Part shown: positions 11,361 through 22,228 of the stretch, piece after piece | Layout of the letters: every line of letters begins with the position of its first letter | Numbering within the stretch: the stretch's first letter is position 1 | Origin: Arachis hypogaea | Lineage: Eukaryota > Streptophyta > Magnoliopsida > Fabales > Fabaceae | Direction: 5' to 3' | NCBI RefSeq assembly: GCF_003086295.3 | Contig: NC_092038.1 | Location: forward strand, 131,243,132-131,307,131 | DNA: 64,000 bases | Position numbers and translations under genes: made by a program | Notes under the pieces: generated by a model | The model's database searches: none | Told to the model about the DNA's origin: nothing | Seen by the model: the letters and a program-made list of their open reading frames with translations, nothing else

Positions 11361-11933
11361 TCCTAATTAAAAACAAGGGAAAACAGAATCACTATAAACC
11401 ATGACAATATAATGGCAAGTGGGGTTAATAAACTGAAAGTATTAAACAGAAATTCTTAAGAGTTTCAAGAATAAGCATTATTGTTCTAATTTATTAATTA
11501 TCTTTTATATTAGTATCTTAATTATTATTATTATTGTTTAATTTAAATTAAAAAATAATAAAATAAAACTCATTTTAAATTGATCTACATTACAAAAATA
11601 AAACAAAATAAATATCACAAAACAAGAGTATTCAGAGAAAAATTGTAAATCATGCACATCAGATAGAGAACAATGCATCATATCCCCAACCACCGGTAAG
11701 CAGTACATAATTATTGTAAGACAAGGAACGGTGGATGAAAATGTACATGCATATATAATATAATCAAATTCCTTCAAGCTTTTTTTCTTCAAAGAAAAAT
11801 AGTTTGATGACATAAATTTGTACACACACTATATATTGACTCATCAGTCTATTACCTTAGAATGAAATATAAATTCACAACAATTTCACTATACGTACAT
11901 TTTTTCCCATCTTAATCACCATATGTTGATGAC

Positions 11934-12668
11934 CAGTGGTGAAATTTGAAACAAAATTTTGGGAGGCAAAAATTTAACATAAAAATTTAATAATAATATT
12001 TATATTAAAATAAAATTTATAAATATAATTATTTTTTAAGTTTGTTACTAATAAGATAATAAAAAATAGTTCTATAAAATAGAGAATAATTGTCAAGATG
12101 TTTGGATGATATTGCCAATTTTAAAGTCATTTTTCAGGGTCTCATTCCAAAGAATTAAGGTCAAACTCATCAGACGCACTCTTTAAATTTTTGAAAGTTG
12201 TATTTCACCTTCTTCGTGATTCATTAAAATAGAAAAACTATTTACAGGTATTGATATTGTAGAAGTTATATGTTCTTATTCTTGAATATTATCCTTCCTC
12301 TTAAAAAATGTATCAATTTATACAAATACAATAATATTAATACTTATTGAATATTCTAATATTTTTTATCATATAAAAATTAAATTAAATAAATAATAAT
12401 ATATAAAATAATATTAAATTAAATAAATAAAAAATACCTTAAGTTTTTTAGCAAAGCATATTTTTTATAATGAGAAGCAGCAAGCATCAGGAACGTGTTT
12501 ATTATGCAATAAAAGTATTCGATAGAAATTGAACCTAAATATTCTAAATTATAGTAATATATTTGAGCTAACTCGACCATTCTTTATTTTTTGAAAAATT
12601 ACTATTAATTTTTTTATAAAAAATTTGGAGGGGCATGCCCCAATGAACCTAGTGAAGCTCCGCCTCTG
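11934..12668 (-). mobile_element. Non-autonomous hAT-like element, 735 bp, diverged
   Basis: Ends CAGTGGTGAA at the left and CTCCGCCTCTG at the right are imperfect inverted repeats of the CAGnGGCGGA type. A 12-bp palindrome GGGGCATGCCCC (12630-12641) sits 27 bp from the right end. Flanks TTGATGAC and TTGATCTA match in the first five of eight positions, a decayed 8-bp target duplication. The interior is AT-rich and non-coding. The position of the palindrome shows it lies inverted relative to the element at 13178. Confidence 0.7.
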
Positions 12669-13177
12669 TTGATCTAATATCTTTTTAACAATTAATAGGA
12701 ATTTTTTATTTTATTAATTGGAAACAATTTAAATACCAAAGTAATGAATAAGAAGTGTATTTTGACTTTTTTAGACGTGCGTGTGCTTAAGTAACAAAAC
12801 TAAAATTGATTTGTGTGAGAATAATTGTCATGAATGCGTGACATGCAGATGTAATTGTAGGCAAATATTTTTGTTGGTGAAAATTTATTTATCGGAAAAC
12901 CAATTCTTTTAATCAAGCTTAAGCCGTTGAATAAAAATATAATACATAACCGATAACTTACATCTAATCACCTTTTGCTATACGTTCCGGTTAAAAGCAT
13001 TACAATTCATTAAAAGACAAAAGTAAACTATCTGGTATGTGATTATTTAAGAGAGTTAAGAGTAATGAATTATGAACATCTCAATCCTTTAAATTGATAC
13101 AATTCATAAAAATGGGGACGAATGTGGACGTCATCACGTGTTAACCCCCAGGTTGGTTGGAGAATGTAACTTGTATA
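12669..13177. other. Spacer between two hAT-like elements
   Basis: No gene or repeat structure recognised. Confidence 0.4.
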
Positions 13178-14003
13178 CAGGGACGGTTCTACATACATTG
13201 TTGTGGGGGCAAGCGCCCCCACTGCAATTTGGAATTTTTTTGAGTAGTATATAATAATAATATTTATTTGCCCCCATTAGATTATTAAATTTGACCCCAC
13301 AATAAATTTTTACTCAACTTTTGGTACTTAATCGTCAATTTAAAAATTTTATATTAGAAATTCGTTAAAACTTAGAATGATCAATTCTCAAATTTAAACG
13401 AAATTAGTGTTCTTTTTTAAAAATCAACTTAAAAGAATATTATTTATCTTATTTTCAAATTAGCTTTAATTTTTTCATAACAACTGTATTAATTGAAAGA
13501 ACTTTTTTAACTATAAATATAAATAAGAGTCGACTTCTAACTGTGTTAGGAAGTAAATTTTTAAATAATTATTTAGTAATATATATAAAAAGAGAGAAAT
13601 TTTGATGGTAGTTAACAGAAAAATTATTTAATTTTTTAAAATATAAAACCTAAAATAATAGAAATTTAAATTATATATTATTATTTAAATTACTATTTTA
13701 GTATTGTAATTTATATATTAGATATTTTGAAGGCTAATCATATTTTACAATAATAAAATATAATCATAACAATAATTATGTTATAGGTACATAAAAAATA
13801 ATTATTTGTATAAAATATATATTAAAATATAAAATACACATTAAAAATAAGTTAAACAATACATATTTATACACAGATATATAATAATTAATAAATAATT
13901 TAATATTTAATTTTTTATATACATATATTATTTTTATTATAAAAATAATTATAATGTTATATAAATTTTGCCCCACTACCAAAATTTTCTGGATCCGTCA
14001 CTG
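13178..14003 (+). mobile_element. Non-autonomous hAT-like element, 826 bp, with perfect target duplication
   Basis: Starts CAGGGACGGTTCTAC and ends CTGGATCCGTCACTG; the reverse complement of the end matches the start at about 11 of 15 positions. It is flanked by perfect 8-bp direct repeats CTTGTATA at 13170-13177 and 14004-14011, the size produced by hAT transposases. A perfect 8-bp-stem hairpin GTGGGGGC-AAGC-GCCCCCAC lies at 13203-13222, close to the left end. The interior is very AT-rich, lacks a transposase, and includes a stretch near 13795-13870 resembling the MITE family at 59205. Confidence 0.88.
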
Positions 14004-14052
14004 CTTGTATACTTGGTAGTATCTATTAGTAGAAGTAGTAATAGGGCCATAC

Positions 14053-14060
14053 ATTATATA
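14053..14060 (+). promoter_or_regulatory. Probable TATA box of the GST gene
   Basis: ATTATATA lies 76 bp before the GST start codon, a usual distance for a plant promoter with a ~45-nt leader. It is only 50 bp from the end of the hAT-like element, so that insertion abuts the core promoter. Confidence 0.45.
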
Positions 14061-14135
14061 TTCAGCACTGGCATCCAAGATGTGAAGACATATTAGCTTA
14101 ATATACAATTTAATTTGCCTACAAAAATAGAGAAA

Positions 14136-15121
14136 ATGGTGGTGAAGGTATATGGTCCACGAACAGCAGCCTGCTCTCAAAGGGTGTTAGCTTGCCTCTT
14201 AGAGAAAGGGGTTGACTTTGAAATTGTCCATGTTGACCTTGATCACGGAGAGCAAAAGCAACCTCATTTTCTTCTGAAACAGGTGATCAGTCAACATATA
14301 ATTGAGAGATCGTGTTACATTATACTCACAATTATAGATGTGAAATATACACATACATGATATATTTTTAGAAGATAAATAGCCATAAATTTGGAGAATT
14401 TTTAAATAAGAAATTACTCGTGCTATTCTGTAAATACTAAATAAATAGTGTGGTTCTTTTTTGTTTTGCAGCCTTTTGGTCAAGTCCCAGTTGTGGAAGA
14501 CGGGGATTTCAGACTCTTTGGTATGTTCCTTCACTCTTAGATCTTATTTTCTTAAATCATATTTCTATAGTTAAGCTAGCTGTGACAAAGCCTTTTTACT
14601 GATTTAGGTTATTATATGAAAAAGACTAATGATTAATTCTCCATGTATTGAATTAGATTTTAATTTTGCACGCAGAGTCAAGGGCAATAGTAAGGTACTA
14701 CGCAGCAAAACATGCAGAGAGTGGTCCTAATCTATTAGGTTCAACCTTGGAGGAGAGAGCAATGGTGGACCAGTGGCTTGAAGTAGAAGCACACAACTTC
14801 AACGATTTGTGTTTCACTCTCATGCTTCAACTTGTGATCCTTCCAAAGATGGGTCAGCCAGGGGACTTAGCTTTGGCTCATAGCTCTGAGCAGAAGCTAG
14901 AGAAGGTGCTTGATGTCTATGACAAGAGGCTCTCAGAGAGCGCTTATCTCGCCGGAGACACCTTCACTTTGGCCGATCTTAGTCACCTTCCGGGGATCGA
15001 TCATCTCATTGAGGATGCCAAGATGGGCCACTTGATCACTCAGAGGACCAATGTTAATGCTTGGTGGCAGAAAATAGCAAGCAGGCCAGCTTGGAAAAAA
15101 TTGAAGAATTTGATTCATTAA
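14136..15121 (+). CDS. Phi-class glutathione S-transferase (GSTF11/12-like)
   Basis: Three exons, 14136-14282, 14472-14520 and 14676-15121, join in frame to 213 aa, the normal phi-class length, and the two-intron layout is normal for GSTFs. The start is the ATG giving MVVKVYG; a few in-frame codons upstream lack an ATG. The N-terminal thioredoxin-like domain (1-~78) contains QPFGQVPVVEDGDF and ESRAI, the glutathione-binding cis-Pro and Glu-Ser pair. The C-terminal helical domain (~90-213) has TLADLSHLP and ends WKKL. The position that usually carries the catalytic Ser is in TAACSQRV, so Ser appears replaced by Ala. This trait is shared with GSTF11/GSTF12 (TT19), known for flavonoid/anthocyanin binding and delivery to the vacuole rather than strong conjugating activity. 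Cytosolic. Subgroup assignment is by motif memory; a ligandin-type role is inference. Confidence 0.92.
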
Positions 15122-15774
15122 TTACGAAATGTTTAAACTTATTAATAATAAATATCTTATGTTTTTATAAAATGTAAGCTTTTGTGTGTGCCAATTAATT
15201 ATGTTTGTTAAAAACAGATGAGCCTAGTTCAAAAATATCATGATCCACAAAATTGATTTGACTAGCAATAAATAAAACAGAAATTTCATGTTGGATGTCA
15301 AATGTGCTTTATCCTTGATGATGTGTTCCTATGTACTTGGCGCACAGAATAAAAATGTTGGCAGAATTTCTTGTGAAATTGATTTTTTTCTTCATTTGCA
15401 ACATTTTCTTACATAATTAACTTGTTAGGTACTTTTAGATTTTTCAAAGGAAAGAGGGCTGTTCAATGGAATCAAAGTCTGAAAATGATAAAAATAAATA
15501 AATAACAATAACAAAAAATCCTAATTCTGGATATGATATTGATATTACAGAAGAGCCAAACTTGAATTCTACTGATTTTAAAATCCAAGCATTAAACTTA
15601 TGTTTTTAAAGTATCTGGAGTATAAATTCTATGGGTATTAAGATATACCAAAATATAAAAAGATTTCAGTGTCAAATACCCTTATTTGATTCCTCCAATG
15701 CAACAAAATAATTAACAATATACTGAAATCTAATATCAACAATTAAAGTGTGTAAATAAGTGTTTATTTAAAAA
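15122..15774. other. Intergenic between GST and snoRNA pair
   Basis: Holds the GST 3' region (AATAAA-like signals at ~15270-15275 and nearby) and probably the 3' end of the minus-strand snoRNA transcript. No coding frame seen. Confidence 0.35.
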
Positions 15775-15870
15775 GATGGATCAGATTAATTGGCTTGGTT
15801 TCTCTAACGAGAAAAAATCGCACAGTAATATCAGCGTCGATCATCTGGGGAAATAATCATCACTTCCATC
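15775..15870 (-). ncRNA. Box C/D snoRNA candidate A (96 nt)
   Basis: Minus strand: terminal stem GATGGA...TCCATC (6 bp, perfect), box C GTGATGA one nt inside it, an internal box D' CTGA, and box D CTGA directly before the closing stem. A C' box is weak. The segment before D' (TTTCCCC then GATGATCGACG) and the one before D (CCAAGCC) would be the guides. Both are conserved in candidate B 67 nt upstream on the same strand, while the surrounding sequence is not, which supports selection on guide sequence. I did not identify the rRNA or snRNA target. Confidence 0.75.
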
Positions 15871-15937
15871 ATTTAAAAAATAGTTCCTAGCATAGAAAAC
15901 AAAAATAAAAAAAATAACCTAATCAAACAAAAAAATT

Positions 15938-16057
15938 GAGTTGGTATGAAGATCAGAATTTTGGCTTGGAAATTCAGAAGACTGAATTTATGTATATAGC
16001 AAAGTTAGAATCAACTTCGATCATATGGGGAAAGTGTCATCATTTCAATTCCAACTC
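15938..16057 (-). ncRNA. Box C/D snoRNA candidate B (120 nt)
   Basis: Minus strand: outer stem GAGTTGG...CCAACTC (7 bp, perfect) plus an inner TGAA/TTCA pairing, box C ATGATGA, a D'-like TTGA after GATCGAAG, and box D CTGA. It shares with candidate A the blocks TTTCCCC, ATGATCGA and CCAAGCCAA, placed equivalently before D' and D. The two look like a tandem duplication diverged outside the guides. A plus-strand open frame over this region is fortuitous. Confidence 0.75.
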
Positions 16058-16389
16058 TCAATATTCAATACATAGATTCAAAATCAAATTTGAAAACATA
16101 AATTTTGACAAAAGAAGAGAATTTCCCATTCTGCAATAGGAACTAAAATCAATGGGTTGACAATGCACATTAAATTGCAGGAAGGAATTGATGTGGCGTC
16201 AGCTCATACTCAGTGCCCAACTCGATTAGGGCAATGGTAATCAGTAATTGACGCGTGATTCGGCACAAACATGCCAACCCAGAACCCTAAAACGAACACT
16301 AGGGGAAGAAAACTAGTAGAAAGATTGAACCTTTGAGAGATAACTGAGAAGAGTGCAGAAAGTGAAGGGTAAAAGCTGAAGCAGTGTTG

Positions 16390-16530
16390 TATTTTATAGA
16401 GGGAAGGGTGCGGCGAACAAAAACCCTAATTTTGAATTCAAGAAACCCTGGTTTTGAAAGGTGGATGCGGGTCGTTTAAGGGAGAATGATCTATTGGACC
16501 ATTTTTGGGTCAGCTATTGGATTTAGCCCA
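16390..16530 (-). promoter_or_regulatory. Promoter-like region with TATA, telo-box and site II, upstream of the snoRNA pair
   Basis: On the minus strand there is a TATA box TATAAAATA (16390-16398) about 330 bp before snoRNA B, a telo-box (AAACCCTAA on plus, 16421-16429), a second telo-like 'aaaccctgg' at 16443, and a site II element TGGGCT (AGCCCA on plus, 16525-16530). Telo-box plus site II is the known promoter signature of plant snoRNA clusters and ribosomal-protein genes. No protein gene follows on that strand. The leader between the TATA box and snoRNA B may include a spliced non-coding exon. Confidence 0.6.
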
Positions 16531-16675
16531 TAACTAACAGGCCTGAGCCTGATTAATATTATTGTAACCAATTATTTTTAAAAAAATACAAAAAAAATAA
16601 AAATATAAAAATTAATACTAGATGTGATCAACGGAAATCTCGAAAGAGACTCAACTGTAATAATACAAAAATACT

Positions 16676-16782
16676 ATTTGTATATTAAAATTAATCATCA
16701 AACATAATTTAATTTATTTTTAATATTTATTATGTATTTTAATGTATATTAATTTTGATGGTTGATTTTAGTGTATAATTAG
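16676..16782. repeat. AT-rich MITE with ~24-bp inverted ends
   Basis: The left end TTGTATATTAAAATTAATC and the reverse complement of the right end (ATTATACACTAAAATCAACC) match at about 20 of 24 positions including the following ATCA. The interior is an 'aatttaatttatttttaat' core. The same core occurs at 59205-59345 and, more decayed, near 13800-13870 and 37025-37200. It lies ~420 bp before the sucrose synthase start. Confidence 0.7.
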
Positions 16783-17111
16783 TAGGGTTGATATGAATTT
16801 GGTATCCATTTGTTTGCATAAGATGAAGAAGAAAGTAAATGGCTTGGACATGAGAGTTTACTAGATTCTTTTTCTCTCATGCATGCTTACACACCCCCAC
16901 AAACAAAAACATGTTTTGGCTATAGCACAACAACGCAAAGAGACATAAAGAAGAAAAGAATGATACCTATAATCCTAGAAAATATATTCACGTTTGTGCT
17001 GGAAAAATGTTCTTTCTCCAACTCTTGCACCAATCAACACCTCCTCTAGTGGGCCCAATTCCACCCACAAAAGTTATCCCCACACATTAGCAAGTAGCAA
17101 TGTATATATAT

Positions 17112-17120
17112 TATATAAAG
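17112..17120 (+). promoter_or_regulatory. Probable TATA box of the sucrose synthase gene
   Basis: TATATAAAG lies 91 bp before the ATG, the only consensus TATA box in the preceding 200 bp at a suitable distance. A pyrimidine-poor leader follows. Confidence 0.5.
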
Positions 17121-17202
17121 TGCGACACATCTCATTAGAGCAGCAACCAAAGACATAGATACCAATTTCTAAGCCTTAGTTTACATTGTTTTATTTGTTG
17201 AA

Positions 17203-20200
17203 ATGGCTGCTGCTGCTTCTTCAGCACCGAAGTTGAAGCGCACGAATTCCATAACGGAGAACATGCCGGATGCATTGAGGCAGAGTAGGTACCATATGAA
17301 GAGGTGCTTTGCCAATTACTTAGAGAAGGGAAGAAGGATAATGAAACTCCATCACCTGATGGAGGAAATGGAGCAAGTCATAGATGACAAGACTGAAAGG
17401 GATCATGTCTTGGAGGGCAATCTTGGCTTTATATTGAGCCATACACAGGTTAGCTTATTCCTTTTTCTTCTTGTAACTTGCTATACAAGTCACCTTTGAT
17501 TGCTTTCTGGAACTTTGAAACATGCATGCAGGAAGCTGTTGTTCATCCACCATATGTCGCGTTTGCTGTGAGGCAAAGTCCTGGAGTTTGGGAACATGTC
17601 AGAGTCAACTCTGAGGACCTTAAAGTTGAGGCTATAACCTCCACTGACTACCTCAAATTCAAGGAACGGGTCTATGATGAAAATTGGTATCAATTTTTTT
17701 TTTCTTTTTTATCAATTAACCAGTGTGACCAACTCTTTTGTTTCGATGGTTAACTGGGGTCTATGTCACAGGGCAAACGATGAAAACTCATTCGAAGCGG
17801 ATTTTGGAGCTTATGATTTCCCTATTCCCCGTTTAACCTTACCATCTTCGATCGGAAATGGACTCCAATTTGTCTCAAAGTTCTTAACATCAAAGTTTAG
17901 TGGCAATTTGTCAAAAACACAGCCTATAGTGGACTACTTGTTATCACTGAATCATCAAGGAGAAGTAGGTGCCAGAACAACAGCATAAACTTTTGAAATC
18001 CATGAAACATATACTTTTTTTTGACATTTATGTATCTTCCAATTTTTCATTTACAATTGTCAGAAACTGATGCTGAATGAGAGGCTGAACACTGCTGCAA
18101 AGATTCAGCTTGCACTTATTGTGGCTAATGCATATCTCTCAGCAACTCCCATGGATGCTCCCTACCAAGATTTTGAGCTAAGGTAAACAGAACAGAACAA
18201 CCCCTTTATATTCCTAGATATTATTATATAGGAGGAACATGATTTTTGACTCAATTATCAATACCAATGTTGAATGCAGGCTTAAGGAATGGGGATTTGA
18301 GAAGGGATGGGGAGACACTGCAGGAAGAGTGAAGGAGACAATGGGATTTTTGTCAGAAGTGCTCCAAGCTCCAGATCCAGTGAATCTTGAGAAGTTCTTC
18401 AGCAGAGTTCCCACAATATTCAATGTTGTCATCCTTTCCATCCATGGTTATTTTGGCCAAGCTGATGTTCTTGGATTGCCAGACACTGGTGGACAGGTAG
18501 CAGTTCTTGACTCTAGTTACTTAAAAGCCTTTGTTTGTAAATTTTATGATAATTTGATAAGCTCTTGAGAATAAAAAATTTAAGCAAGTTTTGATGACTT
18601 TATCATATGTTAAAAAATACTAATTATTGACAAAAGAAGCTAAATAAAAAAAAGGTTATAATTTTGGGATTGCTTTCATGGATAACAACTTTTGTTCTAT
18701 TGCTATTTGGAACAGGTAGTTTACATATTGGATCAAGTGAGAGCTTTGGAGGCAGAGTTGCTTATGAGAATTAAGCAACAAGGGCTAAATGTGAAGCCTC
18801 AGATTCTTGTGGTAAGGTTCTTACAAAAAAGTGATCCGTTTCTAACTTAATTTTTAAAAAACACACATGCAAATATACTATTGAACTTGACAGGTCACAA
18901 GGCTCATACCAAATGCTCAAGGAACCAAATGCAACCAAGAGTTGGAACCAATCATTGATACCAAGCACTCCAACATTCTGCGCGTGCCTTTCCAAACTGA
19001 GAATGGAGTCTTGCGTCAATGGGTTTCTCGCTTTGATATTTATCCTTATCTTGAGAGGTTTTCTCAGGCATGTGTAACAACATCTTTTATGAATCTTAAC
19101 CTGGGAGGTTTTGTTATGATGAATTTTCCACCTAACCAGTTCTTTGGTTCATGATGATAGGATGCCACAGCCAAGGTGCTAGACTTCATGGAAGGGAAAC
19201 CGGATCTTATTATTGGAAATTACACTGATGGAAATTTGGTAGCTTCTCTTATGGCTAACAAACTTGGGATAACTCAGGTCACTATCCCTTATTCTAAGTT
19301 GTCCTTGACAACTTCTCTTTAATTTCAATGATGTCCTTTATTACATTATGTAATAATTTCCTTAAGTCGTTGCTTGAATTCCAGGGAACTATAGCGCATG
19401 CTTTAGAGAAAACTAAGTATGAAGATTCAGATGTCAAGTGGAAAGAACTAGACCCCAAGTATCATTTCTCAAGTCAATTCATGGCTGATACAGTAGCAAT
19501 GAATGCGGCTGATTTCATCATAACCAGCACCTATCATGAAATTGCAGGAAGGTTAGCATCCATATTAAAAACTAAAAGAAAATTCACTTATATAGCTTAG
19601 AACTCAAAGATCAAGAAGAATATATACACATAAGTTTGTGACAAAAAGTTTTTGTTTTTTGCAGCAAAGATAGGCCTGGACAATATGAAAGTCATGCAGC
19701 ATTTACACTCCCAGGGCTCTGCAGGGTTGTTTCAGGTATAAATGTATTTGATCCCAAGTTCAACATAGCTGCACCTGGAGCAGACCAATCTGTCTATTTT
19801 CCTAACACAGAGAAAGACAAAAGACTCACTAAATTTAATGCTGCCATTGAGGAACTATTATATAGCAAAGTTGATAACAAAGAGCATATGTAAGTGACTA
19901 CTTGCCACTTCTTATAGTTAGTGTTCAGATAATAATCACTATATTCTTCCTTAATTACAAATTTTTTATGCTGAAATTATTATGGAAACAGTGGGTATCT
20001 AGAAAACAGAAGAAAACCAATCATATTCTCAATGGCAAGGTTTGATGTTGTCAAGAACTTAACCGGCTTAGCCGAATGGTATGGGAAGAACCAGAGATTG
20101 AGAAACCTGGTGAACCTTGTCATAGTAGGAGGCTTCTTTGACCCTTCAAAATCCAAAGATAGGGAGGAAATGGCAGAAATAAGAAAGATGCATGACTTGA

Positions 20201-21294
20201 TTGAAAAGTACCAACTCAAGGGTCAATTTAGATGGATAGCTGCACAGACGGATAGATATCGAAATGGCGAGCTCTACCGCTTCATTGCTGATACGAAAGG
20301 AGCTTTCGTGCAGCCTGCTTTGTATGAAGCATTTGGCCTTACTGTCATTGAAGCAATGAACTGTGGCTTGCCTACTTTTGCAACCAACCAAGGAGGTCCA
20401 GCTGAAATCATTGTAGATGGGATCTCTGGCTTCCATATTGATCCCCTTAATGGAGAAGAATCAAGCAACAAAATTGCTGATTTCTTTGAAAAATGCCAAG
20501 TAGATTCAACATATTGGGACAAGGTTTCTGCAGCCGGATTGCAGCGCATAGACGAATGGTAAACAAGACTCACACCAATTTAACATTTATAATACACCTA
20601 CATGTAAAATCATAATCTCAAAAATTTGATGAATTTGTTTTGTAGCTATACCTGGAAGATCTATGCAAACAAGTTGCTGGATATGGGAAACATTTATACA
20701 TTTTGGAGGAGAGTGAATAATGAGCAAAAAGAGGCCAAGAAGAGATACATTCAGATGTTCTACAATCTTATGTTAAAAAATTTGGTAAGTCAATCTGCTT
20801 AGTCCTTTGAAACACATCCATAACAATTACTAATAGTTAATATAATCTTATGATCAAGAATGACTATCAATTCTGATGTTCCAAATTTAATGTCACAGGT
20901 GAAGACTATACCGGTTCCAAGTGATATACCTCCACCACCTCCTCCACCACCTCAACCAGTGCCAAAGCAGCAGAGTATGAAGAAACAAGGAACTAGGTAT
21001 AACAATCAGCACCTCACACAAAGCTTCACACTGAAGTAACTGAAAAAAAATTTTTCCTTCACTTGAATTATTTCTGCTTTCAAGATGTGTATAATGTCTT
21101 TATGAGAAATTGATTTTTCATTTAATCCAAGCTAACATATAGTTTATTTGTTTTTGCTATAGCAGACGTTCACAGTCCAAATTGCAAAGGTAAGTTACTT
21201 AATAATAGCTATATAGTCCTTGAAAAGTTCATGATTTTCTTTTATTTATCAACTCAATAATTTCTTTCTTCGTTTTAGCTTATTTGGAGCATAA
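17203..21294 (+). CDS. SUS: Sucrose synthase, SUS5/6/7 type
   Basis: Reversibly converts sucrose and UDP to UDP-glucose and fructose. Fifteen exons: 17203-17448, 17532-17686, 17772-17964, 18064-18182, 18280-18496, 18716-18811, 18894-19067, 19161-19277, 19385-19551, 19665-19889, 19992-20558, 20646-20784, 20899-20996, 21163-21189, 21279-21294. They join in frame to 851 aa. LKRTNS near the N-terminus (Ser16) corresponds to the known regulatory phosphorylation site. [16 protein letters not shown] is the family N-terminal signature. GLPDTGGQV and the GT-B C-terminal half with EAFGLTVIE (EX7E, Glu682 and Glu690) and GGPAEII mark the catalytic core. A Pro-rich tail (PPPPPPPP) with a basic QSKLQRSLFGA-type end extends beyond the classic SUS1 length. 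That tail and the N-terminus suit the phloem/sieve-element clade. Intron 7 begins with GC rather than GT, and the exon 14 acceptor is a TAG-CAG tandem. Confidence 0.95.
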
Positions 21295-22228
21295 CACCAA
21301 GTGGAGCAATTGCTAGGGTGCTTCATAATGCTTCTTCTTGTCAGTGCTGGATGTTGGTGTCTGTCTTTCTTTCTAATGCTTAATTGTTGAATTAAGCTCG
21401 AAAGTTGATAAAATAAAAAAGAGAGTTTAATTATTATTAAATAAGATAATAAAATTTATACATTATATAGTTACAAAATTAATAATAATTAAATAATATT
21501 CTGTAATCGTTACAAATTCAAAATTGTTTCAATAAAAGTTGCTTCTCTGTGAAATAGTTTGCTTTGGCCTTTGTGTGAGAAAACTCAATAAAAGAATTAT
21601 TTAACTCTCGAGCCTTTGTTCTTTGTTGTTGGAAGAGAATGACATGAATGGATGGAGCAACAGAAAAACTTTAAACTCTATTTCTTTATACATCAGACAA
21701 ATTAAATTACCCTAATAATACAGTTTTTTAGTTATATTATAGTTTTAAAACAATTAATATGCAATAATAATTAACTTAAAATTAGTCAAGATGGTAAGTT
21801 CTTTAATTTCATAACCAATAGTCTTAAGTTCAATTTTTTTTAAGAAAAAAATCTCTCTTAAATAATAGAAAGCCCAAACAAAAAATTAGCAATATACATA
21901 TATACATATATATATATCGTTAACTTCTATTCTAATTATGTACCGAAAAAAATTTATATTATAATTAAGTTATATCAATAAGGCTAAGCCCTATAATCTT
22001 GGTTTAACTCAATGCTATGTAATATTTTTTTGTGTTTCTTGTCTCAACATGTAGATAGACGATAAATTTTGGTTAAAATGATACCAAACAAAAAAGAAGT
22101 GGAATTATTGCATTCTGTGTATAGAACTATCGATACTCATTGCTGAGTGCAAATAATAATAACTAAAAAACGTATAGATCCTATATTTCTTTTTAAAAGA
22201 AAAAAGTAATTTGAGATTTGAGATATAA
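21295..22228. other. Convergent intergenic region
   Basis: 3' ends of the sucrose synthase (plus) and the 11-exon gene (minus) face each other here. AATAAAA-type signals occur at ~21410 and ~21530. AT-rich, with a short (TA)n at ~21900-21918. No gene seen. Confidence 0.5.

Noticed and set aside
14115..14135. Upstream extension of the GST start
   Set aside because: The extension begins with TTG, not ATG; the MVVKVYG start at 14136 matches the family N-terminus.
15936..16139. 67-codon plus-strand frame
   Set aside because: It overlaps snoRNA candidate B on the opposite strand and has no recognisable protein features.
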